Below are positions 19,284-26,412 of a stretch of 64,000 nt of DNA, one piece after another. Where the stretch lies: the NCBI RefSeq assembly GCF_040546275.1, contig NZ_JBEPNO010000016.1, positions 62,001 through 126,000 of the forward strand, written 5' to 3'. Position 1 is the first letter of the stretch. Each line of letters starts with the position of its first letter. This DNA is from Nakamurella sp040546275. Lineage in GTDB: Bacteria; Actinomycetota; Actinomycetes; Mycobacteriales; Nakamurellaceae. The notes under the pieces are model-generated. The model searched no databases, was not told where the DNA came from, and saw only the letters and a program-made list of their open reading frames with translations. The position numbers and the translations under genes were made by a program.

Positions 19284-21023
19284 ATGACGGAAAACTCTGC
19301 GACGACCAGCGGTTCGACCATGCCCGACCCGGCCCGGGACCACGCCGCCGGGCAGAAGACAGCAATCAACGCGCTGTCCGACGAGTTCGTGGCGGCAATG
19401 GTGAAGTTGAGCCCGACGCTGGCCACCGAACTCGGCGTGCCCGGTCATGACGACCGGCTCGATGATCTTTCGCCGGCCGGTCTGGCCGCGGTGGACGAGT
19501 TGATCGGACGCACCATCACGGCGATCTCGGCGGCGGAATCCACCGGGCGGCTCGACGACGTGGCTCGCAATGTCATCCTCGAGCGGTTGCTCCTGGAGCA
19601 GGACCGCTACCGGAGTGGTTGGGCGCATGCCGCCCTCAACGTGCTCGCTTCTCCGCTGCAGCACGTCCGGATGGTCTTCGACATGACGCCGACCGACACC
19701 CCCCAGCAGCTGGCGACCTACGCCGCGCGGATGAGGGCCGTGCCGGCCAGCCTGGCCGGCTACCAGGAGAGCCTGCGTCTGGCCGCGTCCCGGGGCCAGA
19801 CGGCGGCCGTCCGTCAGGTCGACAAGTGTGCCCAGCAGTGTGCCGCCTACGCCGGGACTGCCGAGAGCCCGGGATTCTTCACCCGCACGGTGCAGGCGTT
19901 CGGTGCGGACGAGTCGGCGGTCGCCGAGTTGGCCGCGGCCGCGAAGGTCGCCGAGCAGGCGTACGCCGACCTGGGGACCTTCCTCACCGGCGAACTGCGT
20001 GCCTCCGCGCCCGCCAAGGACGCCGTCGGCCGGGAGCGATATGTCCTGGCCTCCCGCGAGTTCCTCGGCGCTACCGTCGATCTGGAGCGCACATACGAAT
20101 GGGGCTGGCAGGAGTTCCTCTCGATCGAGAAGGAGCTGCTGGAGGTCGTCGAGCGGATCGCTCCCGGCCAGGACGCCAAGGGTGCGGCAGCCGTGCTGGA
20201 CGCCGACCCGGCCTACCTCGTCCACGGCAACGACGGGTTGAAGGACTGGATGCAGCAGCTGTCCGATCGGGCGGTGGAGGATCTCGGGCGGTCGCACTTC
20301 GACATCCCGGCTCCGCTGCGGCGGCTCGAATGCCTGATCGCGCCTCCGGGTGGCAGTCTGGGGGCCTACTACACGCCGCCGAGCGACGATTTCAGCCGGC
20401 CGGGCCGCATGTGGTGGTCGGTGGGCGAAGGCCGCCCGACGTATACGACCTGGCGCGAGACCACGGTCGTCTACCACGAGGGTGTGCCCGGGCACCATCT
20501 CCAGCTGGCCACGGCGGTATGGCGCAAGGACAAGCTGAACGACTTCCAGCGGCTCCTGGCCGGGACGTCCGGACATGCCGAGGGCTGGGCTCTCTACGCC
20601 GAACGTCTGGTGCGCGAGCTGGACTACCTCTCCACGGACGGCGATCTGCTCGGCATGCTGGATTCTCAGCTGTTCCGGGCGGCCAGGGTCGTCATCGACC
20701 TCGGGATGCACCTCGAGCTGACCATCCCGGCGGGCACCGGCTTCCACGAGGGCGAGGTGTGGACCCCCGAGCTCGGTCTGGAGTTCCTGCTCACCCGGAC
20801 GCTGAACGAGGCCGACAACAGCCGCGACGAGATCGACCGGTACCTCGGCTGGCCCGGACAGGCGCCGTCGTACAAGGTCGGCGAGCGGATCTGGCTCGAG
20901 GGTCGTGATGCCGCCCGGGCGCGTCATGGCGCCGACTTCGACGAGAAGGCCTTCCACACAGCGGCGCTCGGCCTGGGAGGGATGGGTCTCGACCCGCTCG
21001 CCACCGAGCTCGCGCTGCTCTGA
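19284..21023 (+). CDS. DUF885 family protein, probable zinc metallopeptidase-like
   Basis: A 579-residue cytoplasmic protein of the DUF885 family, which is fold-related to M2/M3-type zinc peptidases. The metal motif HEGVPGHH starts at His398/Glu399 and a downstream acidic segment TSGHAEGWALYAERL (about 432-446) provides the third ligand in the family. No signal peptide. The ATG at 19284 is the first good start after the micro-ORF. Natural substrates of this family are unknown; dipeptides or modified peptides are the usual guess. Confidence 0.9.
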   Translation: MTENSATTSGSTMPDPARDHAAGQKTAINALSDEFVAAMVKLSPTLATELGVPGHDDRLDDLSPAGLAAVDELIGRTITAISAAESTGRLDDVARNVILERLLLEQDRYRSGWAHAALNVLASPLQHVRMVFDMTPTDTPQQLATYAARMRAVPASLAGYQESLRLAASRGQTAAVRQVDKCAQQCAAYAGTAESPGFFTRTVQAFGADESAVAELAAAAKVAEQAYADLGTFLTGELRASAPAKDAVGRERYVLASREFLGATVDLERTYEWGWQEFLSIEKELLEVVERIAPGQDAKGAAAVLDADPAYLVHGNDGLKDWMQQLSDRAVEDLGRSHFDIPAPLRRLECLIAPPGGSLGAYYTPPSDDFSRPGRMWWSVGEGRPTYTTWRETTVVYHEGVPGHHLQLATAVWRKDKLNDFQRLLAGTSGHAEGWALYAERLVRELDYLSTDGDLLGMLDSQLFRAARVVIDLGMHLELTIPAGTGFHEGEVWTPELGLEFLLTRTLNEADNSRDEIDRYLGWPGQAPSYKVGERIWLEGRDAARARHGADFDEKAFHTAALGLGGMGLDPLATELALL

Positions 21024-21058
21024 GCCAAAGTCTGCGCCGGTCCTGGCAAGGTGTGCGT

Positions 21059-21092
21059 GGTGCCGGCAAGGCGGGCGGGCGTTGCCGGCACC
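21059..21092. terminator. Candidate bidirectional terminator between DUF885 and GNAT genes
   Basis: GGTGCCGGCAA and TTGCCGGCACC form a perfect 11-bp stem with a 12-base G-rich loop in the gap between two convergent genes. No T-run on either side. Confidence 0.55.
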
Positions 21093-21176
21093 AGGCAGCC
21101 GTTGCCAGGTGGCCCTGCGGCGCTCCCGCCGCCGGGCGCTGGTGTCGGGTGTCCTAGCCTTGCCTCTGCCCGCCGG

Positions 21177-21782
21177 TTACCTCCCGGTGGGGCTCGGCAG
21201 AACCGGACCGAGCGGCAGCGTGCGGCCGAGCACCCCGAACGGCCGCGGGTCGCCGGTGAAACGGTACTGCCGCAGCACGTCCACGAATCCCATGCGCCGG
21301 TAGAGCTTCCACGCGCGGTTGGTGCCTTCGGGGGTGGACAGCAGCACGGCCTTCTCCGGACGGCCGGTCAGCAGAGCGGTGAGCAGGGCCTGGCCGATGC
21401 CGGCGCCCTGGGTGTCGGGCCGCACGTGCAACTCGGTGAGCTCCAGGTAGTCCACGAGCCAGGGCGAGTCCCGACGTCCGATGCCCCGCTCCACCTCGGA
21501 GAACCACCACTGACCGGGATGCCCGGTGTAGCCGTAGGTGAGCCCCCGGATGCGGTCCTGGGCGTCGACGGCGACGACGCTCGCGAAGCCGTTGCGGCGG
21601 CTGTGCTCCTGCCAGAGCGACGCTCGAGCTGCGGCGATGCCGTCGGGATACTGCATGGCCGAGACGTAGACCTCCACCAGTTCGGGTAGTCGCGCGACGA
21701 ACGACTCGGGGTCGAGCGGGCGCAGTGTCAGCTGCGGAGCGGTCGATCCGGGAGGTCCCGCTTGGGTGGGGCCGGTGGTCAT
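21177..21782 (-). CDS. GNAT family N-acetyltransferase
   Basis: A 201-residue GNAT fold protein. The acetyl-CoA-binding motif A is VRPDTQGAGIGQALLTALL (the Q/R-x-x-G-x-G/A loop), preceded by the beta strand LELTELHV, and followed by STPEGTNRAWKLYRRMGF, the usual motif B. ATG start at 21782. The acceptor amine cannot be predicted. It is convergent with the DUF885 gene. Confidence 0.88.
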   Translation of the reverse strand: MTTGPTQAGPPGSTAPQLTLRPLDPESFVARLPELVEVYVSAMQYPDGIAAARASLWQEHSRRNGFASVVAVDAQDRIRGLTYGYTGHPGQWWFSEVERGIGRRDSPWLVDYLELTELHVRPDTQGAGIGQALLTALLTGRPEKAVLLSTPEGTNRAWKLYRRMGFVDVLRQYRFTGDPRPFGVLGRTLPLGPVLPSPTGR

Positions 21783-22143
21783 CCGCGACTGGGCCTGCGG
21801 GTCGCGACATGCATGGCGTCATCCCACCACGTCACACCCACCGTTCTCGACTCGGGATGCCTCCGGACGCCCGCCCGGCCTGGCCCCGGAGGGTTCACCG
21901 GAGGGCTCTCCGGAGCGCGACTGTCGGACCGACCTGGTGGACTGTCCTCAGGTCGGTGGTAAGCGCCGCCGGTGTCCGGTTTTCGCAGCACTACCACCGA
22001 GCAGGACCAGGCGCGACGGTCCCAGCGAGCTGCCGGCCCGTGACACTGTCGGTGGTCGGGGTTACAGTCGAACAATAGTTCGAGAACCAACTCGACGACA
22101 GCGTCATGACAGTTTTCCAACGGTCTTCCAACAGTAGGGACAG
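21783..22143. other. Intergenic region with SOS box and a hairpin
   Basis: About 360 bp between the divergent GNAT and HEPN genes. It contains a 9-bp-stem hairpin (21928-21957, ACCGACCTG paired with CAGGTCGGT) and the SOS palindrome listed below. No ORF with a credible start was found. Confidence 0.6.
22068..22083. promoter_or_regulatory. Perfect SOS box (LexA operator)
   Basis: TCGAACAATAGTTCGA is a fully symmetrical match to the actinobacterial LexA operator TCGAAC-N4-GTTCGA and better than either box at lexA. It is 85 bp before the ATG of the HEPN gene and faces away from the GNAT gene (286 bp). Confidence 0.88.
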
Positions 22144-22152
22144 GTGAAGAAG

Positions 22153-22584
22153 ATGACGGTCACCACCAGCATCCGGCCGACTCGGGTCGAGACAGCACAG
22201 GGGCGCCTGCCGCTGGGCGTGGCTCGTCCGGTGCCGCAGGCGGCCAGGGATCTGCTGGCCGACGCCGGGCGCGGGCTCGGTCGGGCCATCCGGGCGGATC
22301 AGCCCACCGATCGCTATGCCGCGGCGCATCTTGCCGCGCTCAGGGGCGCGGCCGCGCTACTCGCGACCAGGGCGAAACCGGGTCGCGCCCGGCAAGCAAG
22401 CGCCTGGGAGCTGATGGCCAAGGTCGCGCCCGAGTTCTCCGAGTGGGCGGCGTTCTTCGCGGCGGGGTCGGCCAAGCGGCAGGCCGCCGAGGCCGGCATC
22501 TCCCGGTTCATCACACCCCGCGAGGCCGACGACATGGTGCGGCAGTGCGGCGCCTTCCTCGATCTGATCGAGGGGGCACTCTGA
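22153..22584 (+). CDS. SAV_6107-like HEPN domain protein, SOS-controlled
   Basis: A 143-residue, all-helical, Ala-rich protein resembling the actinobacterial SAV_6107 HEPN family. It contains the helix DRYAAAHLAALRGAAALL and a central KPGRARQASAWELMAKVAPE segment. RYAAAH fits the spacing of an R-x4-H motif, but it lies in an early helix and not in the C-terminal helix where HEPN RNases keep their catalytic pair, so nuclease activity is doubtful. The ATG follows AGGTGA by five bases; a GTG nine bases earlier is possible. An SOS box 85 bp upstream implies induction by DNA damage. dinB lies 1.7 kb downstream. Confidence 0.78.
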   Translation: MTVTTSIRPTRVETAQGRLPLGVARPVPQAARDLLADAGRGLGRAIRADQPTDRYAAAHLAALRGAAALLATRAKPGRARQASAWELMAKVAPEFSEWAAFFAAGSAKRQAAEAGISRFITPREADDMVRQCGAFLDLIEGAL

Positions 22585-22616
22585 TCGCCGGAGCTCTCCC
22601 GTACCGAGGGTCTCGC

Positions 22617-23396
22617 TCAGGCCCGGGTCTTGTGCTTGGCCGATCGCATCAGGCGGTCCAGGAGCTGGTCGAACATCGCGGCGATCTCGCGGGCTCCCGC
22701 GGTCGGCCAGTGATGGATCGGCACCGCGGCACCCTGGGCCTGTTGGATGGCGGCCCGATCGGGCAGATTCGGGTTCAGCACGAGAGGGCCGAAAAGGTCC
22801 CTCAGCTCGCCCAGCCGGTACTCGTGTTCGGTGTTCCGCGGGCGCACTCGGTTCACCACCACCCCGAGTGGTTGCAGGTGCCGGTGGGTCAGGCGTTCCT
22901 TCTGGACTGCTTCCAGAGCCCGCTGGACACCGGTCACGGCGTAGAGCGAGGGTTCGGTGACCAGGACGGCACGGTCGGAGGCGACGAGAGCGCTGCGGGT
23001 GAGCTGCCCCAGCGAGGGCGGGCAGTCGATGAGCACCAGATCCGGCGCTGGGTCGACCTTGGCGATGGCAGTGCTCAGCCTGGCCAGCTGCTTCGCGTTC
23101 GGGTCCGGATTGTTGTGGGACTCGGCGGCCTCACTGCCGGGCAGCACCCGGAGCAGGTCGCTCCAGGACGACTTCTGGAGTGCTCCGTTGACGATGGAGC
23201 GTCGCGGGTTGTCCAGGACGTCGGCGATGCTCGGGCCGCTCTCGTCGATCTCGACGGTGGTGGTGGCATTCATCTGGGGGTCGAGATCGACCAGCAGGGT
23301 GCTCACACCCGCGTGGATCGCCGCGGAAACCAGTCCCAGCGTGACGGTGGTCTTCCCGACGCCGCCCTTCAGACTCAGCACACTGGCCACCAACAT
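22617..23396 (-). CDS. Orphan ParA/MinD-type ATPase
   Basis: A 259-residue ParA-family protein with deviant Walker A KGGVGKT (residues 10-16), switch I LLVDLDPQMNAT and switch II LVLIDCPPSLG. No ParB gene or parS-like site was seen nearby, and the DNA-binding N-terminal domain of plasmid ParA is absent, so it is an orphan positioning ATPase and not the chromosomal segregation pair. It ends 32 bp from the convergent HEPN gene and starts 161 bp from the divergent methyltransferase. Cargo unknown. Confidence 0.88.
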   Translation of the reverse strand: MLVASVLSLKGGVGKTTVTLGLVSAAIHAGVSTLLVDLDPQMNATTTVEIDESGPSIADVLDNPRRSIVNGALQKSSWSDLLRVLPGSEAAESHNNPDPNAKQLARLSTAIAKVDPAPDLVLIDCPPSLGQLTRSALVASDRAVLVTEPSLYAVTGVQRALEAVQKERLTHRHLQPLGVVVNRVRPRNTEHEYRLGELRDLFGPLVLNPNLPDRAAIQQAQGAAVPIHHWPTAGAREIAAMFDQLLDRLMRSAKHKTRA

Positions 23397-23557
23397 CGCC
23401 ACACCGTACAGGTCGTGGATGACGCGTCGGCCGTCGGTCGGCCGCGCCGAGCCGGACCCCGATACGCTGCTTGCAACCGATCTACGCTGGCCCGAAGTCG
23501 ATCGATCACCTCTGGTCCGCCGGTGCGGACCCGACATCCTGCGAAGGAGCATCCCGA

Positions 23558-24319
23558 ATGAATGCGGCTTCGCGTACGGCGCCTCCCGATCCGGTGGGCG
23601 AGGCCCTGATCGGGTTGGCCGGGCTGGTCCCGGGCGCTGTCGTCGTCGACGTCGGCGGTGGGAGTGGTACCCGTGCGGTCCCGCTGGCCAAGCTGGGTTG
23701 CACCGTGCTCGTCGTCGACTCGTCGATCGATGCACTGGCGATTCTCGGGCGGCGGGCCGCCGATGCCGCTGTGGCGGAACGTATCTCGGCGATCCAGGCG
23801 GATGCCGCAGCACTGTCGACCGTCGTTCCGCACGGTGCGGCCGACCTGGTGCTGTGCCATCACCTGCTGGAGAACGTGGACGATCCGGTGGCGGTCATCG
23901 AGGGGATCGCCGGGTCGTTGAAGCCAGGTGGCGTCGCCTCGGTGCTGGTGGCCGGCCGGCTCGCCGCCGTCCTGGCGCAGGCTGCCGCAGGCCGTTTCGG
24001 TGACGCGGCGGCGATCCTCGCCGATGCGTCCGGCCGCTTCGGGCCCGCGGATCCGCTGCGGCGGCGGTTCGACATCGAGGGTCTGGTCGCCCTGCTGGCC
24101 GGTGGCGGGCTGGAGATCGAGACCATCACCGGCATCGGAGTGGTGTCCGGTCTCGTCACCGGGGGAACCCGTCCGGGCGGGACCAGACCGACGGTGCCCC
24201 GGTCGGTCGGTCAGATCGAACCCCGGCTGGCCGAGCTCGAGGCTGCCCTCTCGGTGCACCCGGCCCTGCGGGAGATCGCCACCGACCTGCACGCGGTCGC
24301 CCGGTTGACGGTCGGCTGA
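23558..24319 (+). CDS. Class I SAM-dependent methyltransferase
   Basis: A 253-residue Rossmann methyltransferase. Motif I is VVDVGGGSGTR (Asp31 to Arg39), motif II LVVDSSIDAL, motif III QADAAAL, and motif IV ADLVLCHHLLENV. The ATG is preceded by GAAGGAG. dinB starts three bases after its stop, so the two are probably co-translated. Acceptor unknown; the sequence shows no nucleic-acid-specific domain. Confidence 0.87.
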   Translation: MNAASRTAPPDPVGEALIGLAGLVPGAVVVDVGGGSGTRAVPLAKLGCTVLVVDSSIDALAILGRRAADAAVAERISAIQADAAALSTVVPHGAADLVLCHHLLENVDDPVAVIEGIAGSLKPGGVASVLVAGRLAAVLAQAAAGRFGDAAAILADASGRFGPADPLRRRFDIEGLVALLAGGGLEIETITGIGVVSGLVTGGTRPGGTRPTVPRSVGQIEPRLAELEAALSVHPALREIATDLHAVARLTVG

Positions 24320-24322
24320 TCC

Positions 24323-25639
24323 GTGGGCCGCAGCGCCGACGGCCGGAGGTACGTCACCGATGATCTCGAATCGATCGACGACCGCCGGTGCACCATCCTG
24401 CACGTCGACATGGATGCGTTCTTCGCCTCCGTCGAGCTCCGGCGCCGACCGGAGTTGCGCGGTCGCCCGATGATGGTCGCCGGCGACAGCGGCCGCGGCG
24501 TCGTGCTGTCCGCCACCTACGAGGCCAGGACCAGCGGGGTCCGATCGGCGATGCCGACGGGCCGGGCCAAGGCGCTCTGCCCTGGAATCGTCGTCATCCA
24601 GCCGGACATGGCCGCCTACCGGCAGGCGTCCGACGAGGTGATGTCGATCTTCGGCGATGTCACCCCGCTCGTCGAGCCCCTGTCGGTCGACGAGGCGTTC
24701 CTCGACATCTCCGGGGCTCGGCGGCTGGCCGGCCGACCCGGGCGGATCGCCGCCACTCTGCGGGCGCGACTGTCGGAGGAGCTGTCGCTGACGGCGACCG
24801 TCGGCGGCGCCGCGTCCAAATTCATGGCCAAGTTGGCGTCGGGGCTTGCCAAACCCGACGGGTTGTTGCTCGTCCCGCCGCAGGACGTGCTGTCGCTGCT
24901 GCATCCGTTGCCCGTGCAGGCGCTCTGGGGTGTCGGGCCGCAGACGGCAAAGACCCTCGAGTCGCTCGGGCTCTCCACCGTCGGCGAGATCGCTGCGGTG
25001 GACAGGGCTGCCCTGATCCGGCATCTGGGCAAGGCCACCGGCAGCAAGCTGCACGACCTGGCCAACGGCCTCGACGACCGGTCGGTGGAGACCGAGTCGA
25101 CCGAGCGGTCGATCGGTGCCGAGACCACATTCGGGGTGGATTCGGCAGATCGGCTGTTCCTGCGTCGGCAGCTGCTCGGGCTGGCCGAGCGCACGGCCCG
25201 CCGGTCACGGGAGGCCGGACTCTGCGGTCGGACTGTGGCCCTCAAGGTGAGGTACGAGGATTTTTCGATGGTCAACCGCTCCGTCACCCTCCCGACGGCG
25301 ACCGACCTGTCGGGGGTCATCCACTCGGCCGCGGTCGCATTGCTGGACAAACTGGGGTCGGGCAGCCGCGTGCGACTGGTCGGGATCCGGCTCGAGGGAC
25401 TGGTTCCGGCCGACCAGGTCAGCGAACAACTGGAACTCGGATCCGGTGCTGACGGACCCGGTTGGCGCGAGGCCGAGGGTGCCCTTGATCGCGTGAGTGC
25501 CAGATTTGGGTCCCTTGCGGTGCGTCGAGCGTCACTCTTCGACCGCCCGAGTCCCCAGAACGGGCCCGAAAAGGGCGTCGGCGCGCCTGCCGGGCACCTA
25601 AAGGTGTCCGATTCACCACCAGATTTGCCCGGTCGCTAG
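24323..25639 (+). CDS. dinB: DNA polymerase IV (Y family)
   Basis: Error-prone translesion polymerase. The 438-residue product has catalytic Asp29 in HVDMDAFFASVE and Asp123-Glu124 in SVDEAFLD, a thumb with VGPQTAKTLESLG helix-hairpin-helix, and a little-finger domain from about residue 245. There is no convincing C-terminal beta-clamp motif; the tail after ASLFDRP is low-complexity. The start is a GTG three bases after the methyltransferase stop. No SOS box was seen immediately upstream, so any damage control would act at the methyltransferase promoter or elsewhere. Confidence 0.95.
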   Translation: MGRSADGRRYVTDDLESIDDRRCTILHVDMDAFFASVELRRRPELRGRPMMVAGDSGRGVVLSATYEARTSGVRSAMPTGRAKALCPGIVVIQPDMAAYRQASDEVMSIFGDVTPLVEPLSVDEAFLDISGARRLAGRPGRIAATLRARLSEELSLTATVGGAASKFMAKLASGLAKPDGLLLVPPQDVLSLLHPLPVQALWGVGPQTAKTLESLGLSTVGEIAAVDRAALIRHLGKATGSKLHDLANGLDDRSVETESTERSIGAETTFGVDSADRLFLRRQLLGLAERTARRSREAGLCGRTVALKVRYEDFSMVNRSVTLPTATDLSGVIHSAAVALLDKLGSGSRVRLVGIRLEGLVPADQVSEQLELGSGADGPGWREAEGALDRVSARFGSLAVRRASLFDRPSPQNGPEKGVGAPAGHLKVSDSPPDLPGR

Positions 25640-25754
25640 AAGTCCCCGCCGAGTGCTCGTATCCTTGTGGGAGGTCGCCGTTCGACGACCGTTTCCACAG
25701 TCAACACTTAACGACAGGACCGGCCAATGTTGGCCGGGTGCCGGAGGAGGACTC

Positions 25755-26132
25755 ATGCCGCTCTCCGAGCACGAGCAGCGCATGCTTGATGAGATCGAAC
25801 GCGCTCTGTACCAGGATGACCCGAAGTTCGCCACGAGCGTGAACGTCAGTCGCATCCGGCGGCGTCGGCCGATTCTGGCCGCCACCGCCTTTTTGGTAGG
25901 CCTCGTGCTTCTGGTCGTCGGGGTGATCGCAACGCAGAGTGTGCTGACTCTGGGTGTGATCGTCAGCGTTCTGGGCTTCTTGGTCATGGTGGGCTCGGTG
26001 GGCCTCTTCGTCTTCGGTCAGCCGGGGGCAAGAGCAGCTGGGAAGCCGGCACCGAGTGCGCCAGGCGCAAACGCCTCGTTGTCCGAACGGATGGAGGAAC
26101 GCTTCCGCCGTCGGTTCGACGAACAAGGCTGA
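25755..26132 (+). CDS. DUF3040 domain-containing membrane protein
   Basis: A 125-residue actinobacterial DUF3040 protein. It opens with the family motif MPLSEHEQRMLDEIERAL, followed by FATSVNVSRIRRRR, two adjacent membrane helices (about residues 38-58 and 63-83) and a charged C-terminal RMEERFRRRFDEQG. A strong GGAGGAGG precedes the ATG. DUF3040 genes commonly lie upstream of mraZ and the division cluster in actinobacteria. Function unknown. Confidence 0.9.
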   Translation: MPLSEHEQRMLDEIERALYQDDPKFATSVNVSRIRRRRPILAATAFLVGLVLLVVGVIATQSVLTLGVIVSVLGFLVMVGSVGLFVFGQPGARAAGKPAPSAPGANASLSERMEERFRRRFDEQG

Positions 26133-26179
26133 CTCCCCGGCTCGACCAGCGACCGCCTGATAACCGAACGTCACAATCA

Positions 26180-26216
26180 CCCACCTCGACCGACCAATGG
26201 CCCTGAGGTGGGTTTT
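26180..26216 (+). terminator. Rho-independent terminator of DUF3040
   Basis: CCCACCTC pairs with GAGGTGGG around a 17-base loop and is followed by TTTTG, 48 bp after the stop. Confidence 0.78.
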
Positions 26217-26254
26217 GTGGTGTCGCTTCATAGTCACCGCGGTCGAACGGGCCC

Positions 26255-26353
26255 GCCGCCGCGCCGGGAGCGACAGATCGCAGGCAGGCAGACAGACAGA
26301 CAGACGTTGCCGCCGCGCCGGGATCCACAGATCGCAGGCAGGCAGGCAGACGT
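26255..26353. repeat. Imperfect ~50-bp tandem duplication with CAGG/CAGA tetranucleotide runs
   Basis: Two successive units (26255-26308 and 26309-26353) share GCCGCCGCGCCGGGA, then ACAGATCGCAGGCAGGCAG. They differ in the number of CAGA/CAGG tetramers, which is a pattern of slippage. It lies between the DUF3040 terminator and the end of the transglutaminase gene; no gene is seen here. Confidence 0.75.
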
Positions 26354-26412
26354 GCCCGACCCCCGGTGCCGCCTGCGGCGCGGCCGACCCACCGTGCCGC
26401 TCGTGGCGCGGC

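Noticed and set aside
22585..22616. Terminator between HEPN and ParA genes
   Set aside because: Pairing of GAGC/GCTC and CCC/GGG is interrupted by mismatches; too weak to call.
22617..23396. Chromosome partition locus (parABS)
   Set aside because: ParA is alone; no ParB gene and no parS-like palindrome were seen within several kilobases.
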